Positions 1 through 4,312 of a DNA stretch of 7,198 nucleotides are shown here, one piece after another. The position numbers and the translations under genes were made by a program. The stretch comes from Nitrospinota bacterium. Lineage in GTDB: Bacteria > Nitrospinota > Nitrospinia > Nitrospinales > Nitrospinaceae. Below the pieces are notes generated by a model, which was given only the letters and a program-made list of their open reading frames with translations, made no database searches and had not been told where the DNA came from. The stretch is from contig JAPUGN010000234.1 of assembly GCA_027298165.1 (NCBI GenBank), positions 1 to 7,198 on the forward strand, given 5' to 3'. Position 1 is the stretch's first letter, and each line of letters begins with the position of its first letter.

Positions 1-275
1 GCGGAGATCAGGGTGATGCTGTGGCCCACGGTAAACGCGGTGATATATTTGACGACATCCCAGAACGTGGTCAGGGAAAATACAATGCCGAACACGAACA
101 ACAGGTGATCGTACCCGGTTAACATATGGGTCGCGCCCAGCCACATGTATTGCAGATAACCGCCATCCAGCATGGCTTGCTGGTCGGCTTCCGACATGCC
201 GTGGGCCAGGGCCTCGTGCGCAACCAGCAAAAGGCCGCCTGCTCCTGCCCATTGAATTAAAGTTTTCGGGTTCAT
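1..275 (-). CDS. HupE/UreJ-family membrane protein, N-terminal part (cut by window edge)
   Basis: Translation gives 91 residues from ATG at 275 before the gene leaves the window. Residues 1-25 resemble a cleaved signal or first membrane segment ending in the AHEALAHG stretch. Residues 47-90 carry the family hallmark: GATHMLTGYDHLLF followed by a hydrophobic stretch and then FTVGHSITL. The His/Asp residues H50, D56, H57 and H85 sit in or beside membrane segments. This pattern is that of the HupE/UreJ_2 family, integral membrane proteins often proposed as nickel or cobalt permeases; many members have no tested function. No strong Shine-Dalgarno sequence is visible before the ATG. A perfect 16-bp palindrome lies 5 bases upstream of it. 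The gene follows the ankyrin gene on the same strand after an 82-base gap, so co-transcription is possible. Family assignment is confident; the substrate is not inferable. Confidence 0.85.
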   Translation of the reverse strand, partial: MNPKTLIQWAGAGGLLLVAHEALAHGMSEADQQAMLDGGYLQYMWLGATHMLTGYDHLLFVFGIVFSLTTFWDVVKYITAFTVGHSITLIS

Positions 276-280
276 TTGGA

Positions 281-296
281 TTCAAAAATTTTTGAA
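281..296. promoter_or_regulatory. Perfect palindrome in the hupE-like 5' region
   Basis: TTCAAAAATTTTTGAA is a perfect 16-bp inverted repeat lying 5 bases upstream of the HupE-like start codon. It could be an operator for a dimeric regulator. It is AT-rich, so chance is a real alternative. No clear -10/-35 pair is visible beside it. Confidence 0.35.
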
Positions 297-357
297 GTGT
301 TATTAATTAAAGGAAGTAAAGGCGACGAACGAAATTTTTCGCTCATTAATATTATTC

Positions 358-918
358 TTAGCGCGCATCATACTTTTCAAGAATGCCCACGATGTCCTCC
401 AGTTCTTCGTGCTCCGCGATAAACAGAGGGGTGTATCCGTTTTTCTCTTCGGCGTTGGGGTCGGCGCCTTTTTCCAGAAGCACCTGAACGACCGGGCCGT
501 GTTTCTGCGCCACCGCCAGATGCAAGGCTGTCATCCCACCGGTATTTTCTTTGATCTCGGGGTCCGCCTTGTGATCCAGCAACGCGGCCACAGCAGACGC
601 CTGCCCCGCATACGCCGCCAAATGCAGAGCGGTTCGCCCTTCCTTATCGCGAAGATTGATCGAGCCTCCTTTCTTAACCAACAGCGGAATCACCTCATCC
701 GCTCCAAGATAACCGGCAAAATGCAAAGACGACATGCCGTCTTGGCCTAAATCCTTAGGATTGGCTCCCAAGACTACAAACACGCGGGTCAGGAATGGGC
801 TGTTCTGCTTGGCCGCAATTTGAAGGGTGAGGACTTCCGCCTCGGTTCCCGAAAGCGTGAACCAAATCCCAATGTACAGAACCACCAGGAAAGCGAAAAC
901 CTTTGTGAATTTTTTCAT
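358..918 (-). CDS. Membrane-anchored ankyrin-repeat protein
   Basis: A 186-aa protein. Residues 7-24 form one hydrophobic segment after MKKFTK, which would act as an uncleaved N-terminal anchor or a signal peptide and place the rest in the periplasm. Ankyrin repeats follow: about 60-92 (GMSSLHFAGYLGADEVIPLLVK), 93-126 (GRTALHLAAYAGQASAVAAL), 128-159 (GMTALHLAVAQKHGPVVQVL), and a partial capping repeat 160-184 (GYTPLFIAEHEELEDIVGIL). Ankyrin repeats bind protein partners; the partner here is unknown. The stop is TAA. The start follows a poor ribosome site (CTCGAG at moderate distance). The gene is divergent from the DoxX gene and lies upstream of the HupE-like gene on the same strand. Domain call is certain, cellular role unknown. 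Confidence 0.9.
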   Translation of the reverse strand: MKKFTKVFAFLVVLYIGIWFTLSGTEAEVLTLQIAAKQNSPFLTRVFVVLGANPKDLGQDGMSSLHFAGYLGADEVIPLLVKKGGSINLRDKEGRTALHLAAYAGQASAVAALLDHKADPEIKENTGGMTALHLAVAQKHGPVVQVLLEKGADPNAEEKNGYTPLFIAEHEELEDIVGILEKYDAR

Positions 919-985
919 ATTAAACTCGAGTAGGAATTAGAGGCTCTGCCCAAAAAGGTTAATACCCTATCATTCTCTTTCTTTA

Positions 986-1013
986 AGTATAAACAGAAAA
1001 ATTATAGGATCAA
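986..1013 (-). promoter_or_regulatory. Candidate sigma-70 promoter for the ankyrin gene
   Basis: Read on the minus strand, TTGATC (1013-1008) and TATACT (991-986) are separated by 16 bases, matching the consensus hexamers at 4/6 and 5/6 positions. Transcription would start near 979, giving a leader of about 60 bases. A second TATAAT (1006-1001) is nearby but has no good -35 element. Confidence 0.35.
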
Positions 1014-1071
1014 ATTCAATACCCAATTCACTCTGCGAGGAAATGAAAGAAACCCTTCACATTTATAATCT

Positions 1072-1100
1072 TTTAACGAACCGGGATTATCCCTTATAAT
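1072..1100 (+). promoter_or_regulatory. Candidate sigma-70 promoter for the DoxX gene
   Basis: A consensus TATAAT at 1095-1100 is preceded, with a 17-base spacer, by TTTAAC at 1072-1077, a weak -35 element. The predicted start near 1107 would give a leader of about 30 bases ending in AAGGAGG. A second TATAAT at 1064-1069 lacks a matching -35. Confidence 0.45.
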
Positions 1101-1135
1101 AAAGCCAGGGTTCGTTTCTCTTATAAGGAGGATTT

Positions 1136-1600
1136 ATGAAATTTCTGAAAACGTTTTTTCATACGGACGATTCGACCACTCACCTCATCCTTCGCGTCAT
1201 CCTGGGCTGCGTATTCTTCTTCCACGGCGGGCAAAAACTACTGGGCTGGTTCGGCGGCCATGGCTTCGACGGCACCATGGGATTTTTTACGGAAAAAATG
1301 GGCATCCCGGCTTTGATCGCTTTTCTGGTGATTATCGGCGAGTCGTTCGGGGCATTGGGATTGATCACCGGTTTTCTGACCCGGCTGAGCGCCGCCGGCG
1401 TGGCCTGCATCATGCTGGGGGCCATTTTCATGGTGCACTTGCCCAATGGAATTTTCATGAACTGGGCGGGCCAGCAAGCTGGCGAAGGGTTTGAATACCA
1501 CCTGTTGGCTCTGGCAATCGCGATTCCATTGATTATTTACGGCGGCGGCAAGTTTTCGGTGGATCAGATCGTCGAGAAAAAGTTCCTCAATCCCGCCTGA
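1136..1600 (+). CDS. DoxX-family integral membrane protein
   Basis: A 154-aa protein of normal DoxX length. Four hydrophobic segments are visible at about residues 17-38, 57-80, 84-106 and 119-138. The family signature is the first helix running into HGGQKLLGWFGG (30-41), followed by a helix with the GE pair (68-69) and a short motif EYHLL (120-124) at the start of the last helix. DoxX proteins are inner-membrane proteins linked to quinone-coupled or thiol redox stress functions, but most, including this one, have no assigned reaction. The start is secure because AAGGAGG (1125-1131) lies 4 bases before ATG. The gene stands alone, divergent from the ankyrin gene; a weak hairpin with a T run follows the stop. 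Confidence 0.92.
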   Translation: MKFLKTFFHTDDSTTHLILRVILGCVFFFHGGQKLLGWFGGHGFDGTMGFFTEKMGIPALIAFLVIIGESFGALGLITGFLTRLSAAGVACIMLGAIFMVHLPNGIFMNWAGQQAGEGFEYHLLALAIAIPLIIYGGGKFSVDQIVEKKFLNPA

Positions 1601-1632
1601 TTTTATGGAAATAACAGGGATATAGCCGTAGA

Positions 1633-1655
1633 AGGGAGGTTGTTTCCCCTTTTTC
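1633..1655 (+). terminator. Possible weak terminator after the DoxX gene
   Basis: An AGGGAGG...TTTCCCC imperfect hairpin is followed directly by CTTTTT, about 30 bases after the DoxX stop codon. The stem is short (4-5 pairs with wobble), so the call is tentative. The stronger terminator at 1817-1841 may do the work instead. Confidence 0.35.
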
Positions 1656-1816
1656 GGCCTGGCTTGGGCCTTAATTTTATTTTTATTTGTGGACATTCCC
1701 CATTAATGTGATATGGTGAACAGTGAACATAGGGTTGTTAGAAGTCATTGAGTAGCGGATCATTGTGACCCCTGTCTAGGGACAAGAGTACCAGCGATTT
1801 TTTTTTGACGGACCAG

Positions 1817-1841
1817 CCAACCTATAGGTTGGTTTTTTTTT
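1817..1841 (+). terminator. Strong intrinsic terminator upstream of csp
   Basis: CCAACC-TATA-GGTTGG forms a perfect 6-bp stem with a 4-base loop, followed immediately by nine T. It ends 115 bases before the csp start codon and 217-241 bases after the DoxX stop. It ends either DoxX readthrough, a short RNA begun near 1765, or a prematurely stopped csp leader. Confidence 0.8.
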
Positions 1842-1956
1842 GCCTCCATCTGGCCTGCAGAAACCCTTCCAAGGACCCAACCCCTGAAAAACCGGTAAGG
1901 CGCTTCCGGAAAAATCCGGAATAAGGCTTGCCATTTGTCACCAATGGAGTATTTTT

Positions 1957-2157
1957 ATGCCAGTAGGTAAAGTAAAGTGGTTTAACGAGAGCAAAGGTTA
2001 TGGTTTTATTGAATCTGAAAATGGGCAGGACCTGTTCGTTCATTTTTCGGAAATTCAAGGTGAGGGTTTTAAAACCCTGAGTGAAGGCCAGGCCGTTGAG
2101 TTTCAGGAAACCATGGGCCAAAAAGGTCCGCAGGCCTCCCAGGTCATACCTAAATAA
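1957..2157 (+). CDS. csp: Cold-shock protein, CspA family
   Basis: A 66-aa single cold-shock domain, the usual length. VKWFNESKGYGFIE (6-19) holds the RNP1 motif KGYGFI (13-18), and DLFVHFSEI (25-33) holds RNP2. The C-terminal GPQASQVIP corresponds to the GPQAANV strand of typical members. Such proteins bind single-stranded RNA or DNA and melt mRNA structure in cold or growth transitions. The start is fixed by TGGAG (1945-1949), 7 bases before ATG. The leader has a perfect 7-bp hairpin at 1904-1921 and a terminator further upstream, consistent with the long regulated leaders known for csp genes, although cold induction cannot be read from sequence. A strong hairpin follows the stop. Which csp paralogue this is cannot be decided. 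Confidence 0.95.
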   Translation: MPVGKVKWFNESKGYGFIESENGQDLFVHFSEIQGEGFKTLSEGQAVEFQETMGQKGPQASQVIPK

Positions 2158-2175
2158 ACGATGGTTTAATCGTTT

Positions 2176-2210
2176 TCCGGCAGGGCGTATGCCCTGCCGG
2201 AGTCTTTATT
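2176..2210 (+). terminator. csp terminator hairpin
   Basis: TCCGGCAGGGC (2176-2186), loop GTAT, then GCCCTGCCGGA (2191-2201) make a perfect 11-bp stem 19 bases after the csp stop. The tail AGTCTTTATT is only moderately T-rich, so termination may be incomplete and allow some readthrough into the 60-aa gene. Confidence 0.7.
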
Positions 2211-2235
2211 CAGCGACAGGTGGGCAAGACACCGG

Positions 2236-2241
2236 AAGGAG
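2236..2241 (+). promoter_or_regulatory. Ribosome site fixing the start of the 60-aa gene
   Basis: AAGGAG lies 10 bases upstream of ATG at 2252. The same frame is open further upstream to a GTG inside csp, but that extension has no ribosome site and overlaps csp out of frame, so 2252 is the start. Confidence 0.7.
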
Positions 2242-2251
2242 AAAAAATACC

Positions 2252-2434
2252 ATGCATGAAGTTCGGGTTTATGACAGTGCGGGGGCTTTGAAGAAGATCA
2301 TTTCCGAAAAAACCTTGAAAGCAAGAGCCGACAGGCAAATCCTTTTCCCCGGCGGTTACGCCAAAGGCAGAAGAAAAGCCAAACCTCAGCTGCCCATCCC
2401 CGCCAAAAAAAGCACGCAGGCCAAATCGGCCTGA
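2252..2434 (+). CDS. Small basic protein of unknown function (60 aa)
   Basis: I do not recognise a named family. The N-terminal half MHEVRVYDSAGALKKIIS (1-18) reads like a short beta hairpin (RVYD-SAG-ALKKII) followed by the helix-like SEKTLKARADRQ. The C-terminal part (36-60) is low-complexity and strongly basic with prolines and KK/RR pairs (KGRRKAK, PAKK), probably disordered and able to contact nucleic acid; that is inference. A clear AAGGAG ribosome site supports translation. It sits 94 bases after csp with the csp hairpin between, so it may be expressed by readthrough; no separate promoter is evident. A modular hairpin repeat begins 17 bases after its stop. Confidence 0.65.
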   Translation: MHEVRVYDSAGALKKIISEKTLKARADRQILFPGGYAKGRRKAKPQLPIPAKKSTQAKSA

Positions 2435-2450
2435 CGCACTACGCCCAATG

Positions 2451-2484
2451 ACCGCGGGGGAACCCCAGCGTGACGCTGGACCCA
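2451..2484. repeat. Modular hairpin repeat, copy 1
   Basis: ACCGCGGGGGAACCC runs into the perfect 15-base inverted repeat CCAGCGTGACGCTGG (2465-2479) and then ACCCA. The arrangement matches the copy at 4397-4434: a GC stem-loop module followed by the CCAGCGTGACGCTGG module. It lies in the convergent gap between the 60-aa gene and the CC-pair protein gene. Confidence 0.75.
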
Positions 2485-2543
2485 ACCCGCTGAAGCGTTC
2501 ACGGCCTGCGATAATCTTTGAACACATTTTCATTTTTAATATT

Positions 2544-2575
2544 ACCCGCGGAAGTACTCCGCCCAGCAGTCACCG
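2544..2575. repeat. Modular hairpin repeat, degenerate copy 2
   Basis: ACCCGCGGA-AGTAC-TCCGCC forms the 5-bp stem GCGGA/TCCGC (2548-2562) and runs into CCAGCAGTCACCGG, a decayed version of the CCAGCGTGACGCTGG module. On the minus strand this hairpin lies just past the end of the CC-pair protein gene and might help end its transcript, but there is no T run. Confidence 0.6.
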
Positions 2576-2582
2576 GTCACAA

Positions 2583-2771
2583 TCAACAGCACTTCGAATC
2601 TTCCAAGCCGCAAAACTCCTTGCAGGCTTTCATCAGGTCCTGAAAGGCCTGCTTCTTTGCCGGATCTTTCGGCACCACCTCAACCCGGATACCCTTCTCC
2701 GTCTCTTCGACTTTGAAATCCAGCTTGTCTTTCATGAACTCGCCCCAGTTGGAACCGCAACAATCAAACAT
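2583..2771 (-). CDS. Small protein with paired cysteines at both ends (62 aa)
   Basis: I do not recognise a named family. Six cysteines stand out in 62 residues: C4-C5 in MFDCCGSNWGEF, C50 and C54 in ACKEFCG, and C61-C62 as the last two residues. The middle (15-45) is charged and looks like a beta strand pair (KLDFKVEE, GIRVEVVP) followed by a helix (DPAKKQAFQDLMKACKEF). No signal peptide, so cytoplasmic. The cysteine layout suggests metal binding or thiol redox; this is inference. Translation is well supported by AAAGGAG (2778-2784), 6 bases before ATG. It is the third gene of the arsR unit, 40 bases after the secreted protein. The ribosome site can pair with the upstream CCTTT (5 bp, loop AAAT). 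Confidence 0.8.
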   Translation of the reverse strand: MFDCCGSNWGEFMKDKLDFKVEETEKGIRVEVVPKDPAKKQAFQDLMKACKEFCGLEDSKCC

Positions 2772-2811
2772 AACGTTCTCCTTTATTTAAAGGTTGATGA
2801 TAAATCCGGAT

Positions 2812-3273
2812 TCAACTGACCGGCAATGCGGCAACCCATCCGGACGGGCTGTCATAAAGCTCCTCGTTACCATTGACGCCGTCTTCCAGCACGTCCTTGT
2901 ACAGGACATCCCAGGCGCCGTCTTCATTCACGTCCACCGCGTAGAACAGCGGATACCGGGCGGCGATGTAATAGAATCCCTCAGCGCCATAATCGACGCG
3001 GGACACCGGATGACCCGGGTTGTAGCGGGCAACTGTTTTCATCGGCTCCGCGGTGATGTATTTATCCAGCACGACACGGACCGTGAAGAAATCCGGCCGG
3101 CCGTTGTGGTTAAGATCGTACCCGACGGCCAGCATGCCACTCGGCTCAAGGTTCCAGCCGACCTGGGCCTGCAGGGCCGGCTCGGCCTGCAGAAGTTCGT
3201 TGCCCGTCCAGGCGGGAGAGGCGAACCCCAGCACAGCGATCATTAGCAGGGTGGAGAGTGCGATGCGTTTCAT
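2812..3273 (-). CDS. Secreted protein with two calcium-binding-like loops
   Basis: A 153-aa protein. Residues 1-23 are a classic Sec signal peptide (MKR, a hydrophobic core, then ASPAWTG), so the product is periplasmic or secreted. The mature part has two acidic loops of the DxNxNGxxD type: D53-N55-N57-G58-D61 (DLNHNGRPD) and D114-N116-D118-G119-D122 (DVNEDGAWD). Such loops occur in EF-hand-like, dockerin and FG-GAP/VCBS proteins and usually hold calcium. A third, weaker acidic stretch, EDGVNGNEE, lies at 130-138. I do not recognise a named full-length family. It is the second gene of the arsR unit. An upstream in-frame ATG at 3306 was rejected because that extension would encode the operator palindrome and the ribosome site itself. 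Confidence 0.8.
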   Translation of the reverse strand: MKRIALSTLLMIAVLGFASPAWTGNELLQAEPALQAQVGWNLEPSGMLAVGYDLNHNGRPDFFTVRVVLDKYITAEPMKTVARYNPGHPVSRVDYGAEGFYYIAARYPLFYAVDVNEDGAWDVLYKDVLEDGVNGNEELYDSPSGWVAALPVS

Positions 3274-3278
3274 GACAT

Positions 3279-3286
3279 CCTCCTTT
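3279..3286 (-). promoter_or_regulatory. Ribosome site fixing the start of the secreted protein
   Basis: On the minus strand AAAGGAGG lies 5 bases before ATG at 3273. This near-perfect site, together with the signal peptide that begins right there, decides against the in-frame ATG at 3306. Confidence 0.85.
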
Positions 3287-3291
3287 ATATT

Positions 3292-3315
3292 AAAGTTCGA
3301 TAACATTCGAACTTT
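3292..3315. promoter_or_regulatory. Perfect 9-bp inverted repeat, candidate ArsR-type operator
   Basis: AAAGTTCGA, a 6-base spacer TAACAT, and TCGAACTTT form a perfect inverted repeat in the gap between the arsR-type gene and the secreted protein gene. TTCGA-type inverted repeats are the usual shape of ArsR-family operators. The core TTCGATAA (3296-3303) recurs at 3671-3678, just downstream of the arsR-type promoter. In the transcript it would be a 9-bp hairpin, so an mRNA-processing or stability role is an alternative; there is no T run for termination. Confidence 0.6.
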
Positions 3316-3329
3316 GGTGGCAAATTTTT

Positions 3330-3653
3330 TTAGCTCAGGAAACTCCTTACAGCCTCGACATATTCCTCATTCACCTGGCATATGAAGGTTTGCCTCTGGC
3401 GCGTACAGGTGATCAGTCCGGCGTTCTGCAACTCCTTGAAATGATGGGAGATTGTGGACCGAGAAAGATCCATGCAACCGCAAGCCATGGTGAATGCCTT
3501 TTCGATGCCCTCACAGCATCCCTTCCCATCTTTCTGGGACCGGACCTCCTCCTGCCGGCATTGACTATAAATCAGCCGGAACAGCTCGAGCCGGCGCTCG
3601 TTCGATAACGCCTTGAAAACTTTGGCTAAACGCGTGGCTTCCATGATCGACAT
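3330..3653 (-). CDS. ArsR/SmtB-family transcriptional regulator, cysteine-rich
   Basis: A 107-aa winged-helix regulator of typical ArsR length. ATRLAKVFKALSNERRLELFRLI (6-28) is the family's opening helices, and DLSRSTISHHFKELQNAGLI (62-81) is the recognition helix-turn-helix with its SHH-KEL-AGL signature, followed by the wing (82-93). Seven cysteines are present: C32, C46, C47, C58, C60, C83, C92. C58 and C60 (ACGCMDL) sit just before the recognition helix; C58 aligns with the third arsenite ligand of E. coli ArsR, but the usual ELCVCDL motif is replaced by a longer loop containing CC (46-47). So it probably senses a thiol-reactive ligand or metal with a non-standard ligand set. It heads a three-gene minus-strand unit and has a strong promoter with an operator-like core in its leader. 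Confidence 0.9.
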   Translation of the reverse strand: MSIMEATRLAKVFKALSNERRLELFRLIYSQCRQEEVRSQKDGKGCCEGIEKAFTMACGCMDLSRSTISHHFKELQNAGLITCTRQRQTFICQVNEEYVEAVRSFLS

Positions 3654-3670
3654 ACCAATTTAGCAGTTTA

Positions 3671-3678
3671 TTCGATAA
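3671..3678. promoter_or_regulatory. Second copy of the TTCGATAA core in the arsR leader
   Basis: TTCGATAA here repeats the core of the palindrome at 3292-3315. It lies about 14-21 bases downstream of the predicted start of transcription, where a bound repressor would block it. The rest of the inverted repeat is not conserved, so this is a half-site at best. Confidence 0.4.
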
Positions 3679-3698
3679 TTCTATTGTTTCCTAACTAT

Positions 3699-3727
3699 AA
3701 TATAACATCCCGCCGCCCTTCTGTCAA
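3699..3727 (-). promoter_or_regulatory. Sigma-70 promoter of the arsR-type unit
   Basis: On the minus strand a perfect TTGACA (3727-3722) and TATATT (3704-3699, 5/6 match) are separated by exactly 17 bases. Transcription would begin near 3692, giving a leader of about 40 bases that contains the TTCGATAA core. This is the strongest housekeeping-type promoter in the window. Its -35 element abuts the repeat copy at 3729. Confidence 0.75.
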
Positions 3728-3728
3728 G

Positions 3729-3748
3729 CCAGCGTGACGCTGAACCCA
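3729..3748. repeat. Modular hairpin repeat, copy 3 (CCAGCGTGACGCTG module only)
   Basis: CCAGCGTGACGCTGA followed by ACCCAG matches the repeat core with one change in the last base of the inverted repeat. It lies directly behind the arsR-type promoter, in the divergent gap with the VOC gene, so it is not confined to gene ends. Confidence 0.7.
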
Positions 3749-3774
3749 GCTGGACTCGATAGGAAAAAGTAATT

Positions 3775-3800
3775 GTCATTTTGAGCGAAGCGAAGAATCC
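3775..3800 (+). repeat. GTCATTTTGAGCGAAGCGAAG-type interspersed motif
   Basis: The 26-base stretch begins GTCATTTTGAGCGAAGCGAA and ends GAATCC. I recognise this as a widespread intergenic motif of environmental bacteria. It shares the frame GTCAyy-TGAGC...GAAG with the motif at 4442-4463. Function unknown. Confidence 0.6.
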
Positions 3801-3813
3801 GGGTTTAAAGGTT

Positions 3814-3835
3814 GCCAGCGGAGGTATTCCGCCGG
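3814..3835. repeat. Modular hairpin repeat, copy 4 (GCGG-loop-CCGCC module)
   Basis: GCGGA-GGTAT-TCCGC (3818-3832) is a 5-bp stem matching GCGGA-AGTAC-TCCGC at 2548-2562. The preceding CCGGGTTTAAAGGTTGCC resembles CCGAGGTTTTAAAAGTTACC before the copy at 4397. It is followed within 8 bases by a CCCC-GCA-GGGG hairpin (3840-3850) and then by the VOC ribosome site, so the repeat lies within the VOC leader. Confidence 0.6.
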
Positions 3836-3855
3836 TTGACCCCGCAGGGGCTTTT

Positions 3856-3860
3856 GGAGG
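3856..3860 (+). promoter_or_regulatory. Ribosome site fixing the start of the VOC gene
   Basis: GGAGG lies 11 bases before ATG at 3872, a slightly long spacing. The frame is open back to a TTG at 3812, but that would translate the hairpin repeat, so it was rejected. Two ATGs at 3861 and 3864 are out of frame. Confidence 0.6.
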
Positions 3861-3871
3861 ATGATGACCCC

Positions 3872-4276
3872 ATGCAACTCGACGGCGTGCATCACATCGG
3901 CCTCAACGTGCGCGACCTCGACCGCGCCGAGGCGTTCTATACCGGCGTGCTGGGGTTCGAAGTCACCGAACGCTACGCGGAAAACATCCGGCACCTCATG
4001 CTGAGTGCCGCCGGCGAACCGGCGGGCGCCGCGAAAGTCCACCTGTTCGAATCCACCGACCTGGATATGAAAGGCGCCCTCGAAACGATGAGTGGGGAGG
4101 GTTATGCTCATCTGGCGTTCGGCACCACCCGCGAACGGTTTCCCGCCATTGTCGAGGAACTCAAAAAAAGGAAGGTCGACTTCAAAGGACCGCTGGTCCT
4201 GGGTAAAGGTGAGTCCGTCCACTTCACCGATCCCGACGGCAACCACCTGGAAATCCGCTGCCCCGCCCCGGCGTAG
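3872..4276 (+). CDS. VOC (glyoxalase/dioxygenase fold) family protein
   Basis: A 134-aa protein of normal size for a two-module VOC domain. The first module opens with GVHHIGLNVRDLDRAEAFYTGVLGFEVTE (5-33), the classic vicinal-oxygen-chelate start. The second opens with GYAHLAFGT (77-85) and closes with FTDPDGNHLEIRCP (118-131). Likely metal ligands by position are H8, H80 and E127, with E60 (HLFE) a possible fourth. The fold is shared by glyoxalase I, extradiol dioxygenases, epimerases and fosfomycin- or bleomycin-resistance proteins; nothing here selects a substrate. The protein is cytoplasmic. It has a structured leader with repeat hairpins and converges with the methyltransferase gene. No partner gene in the same direction is seen. 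Confidence 0.9.
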   Translation: MQLDGVHHIGLNVRDLDRAEAFYTGVLGFEVTERYAENIRHLMLSAAGEPAGAAKVHLFESTDLDMKGALETMSGEGYAHLAFGTTRERFPAIVEELKKRKVDFKGPLVLGKGESVHFTDPDGNHLEIRCPAPA

Positions 4277-4312
4277 AGCCGGTGCAAACTTCGCGGAAGC
4301 GTGACCGCCCGG

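Larger units (their letters stand above)
1601..1956. other. Intergenic region with terminator-like elements and csp leader
   Basis: A 356-base stretch with no convincing gene. In order it holds: the weak DoxX hairpin (1633-1655); an AT-rich patch (1671-1690); a tandem 7-mer GTGAACA-GTGAACA (1716-1729); a hairpin pairing CCCT (1770-1773) with AGGG (1778-1781), flanked by TTGT/ACAA; a run of nine T (1798-1806); the strong hairpin-T9 terminator (1817-1841); and a perfect 7-bp hairpin TTCCGGA-AAAA-TCCGGAA (1904-1921) in the csp leader. A weak promoter-like pair TTGTTA (1735-1740) and GATCAT (1758-1763), spaced by 17 bases, precedes the structured part, so a small RNA or an attenuated csp leader is possible. 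Confidence 0.6.

Noticed and set aside
409..750. Open frame of 113 codons on the plus strand
   Set aside because: It is antisense to the ankyrin gene, has no ribosome site and no protein-like pattern; the ankyrin repeats on the other strand are unmistakable.
1064..1069. Second TATAAT before the DoxX gene as a promoter
   Set aside because: No recognisable -35 element at 16-18 bases; AT-rich background makes chance likely.
1238..1696. Open frame of 152 codons on the minus strand
   Set aside because: It overlaps the DoxX gene in antisense; its Gln/His-rich, Lys-rich composition is a shadow pattern, while DoxX has motifs and a perfect ribosome site.
1713..1751. A 12-residue ORF (MVNSEHRVVRSH) upstream of the csp hairpins, possible leader peptide
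   Set aside because: No ribosome site and no run of a single amino acid that would suggest attenuation.
2794..3246. Open frame of 150 codons on the plus strand
   Set aside because: It is the antisense shadow of the secreted calcium-loop protein, which has a signal peptide and a strong ribosome site.
2812..3306. Longer form of the secreted protein starting at 3306
   Set aside because: The extra 11 residues would be encoded by the inverted repeat and the ribosome site; the signal peptide begins at 3273.
3776..4246. Open frame of 156 codons on the minus strand
   Set aside because: Antisense shadow of the VOC gene with no family motif.
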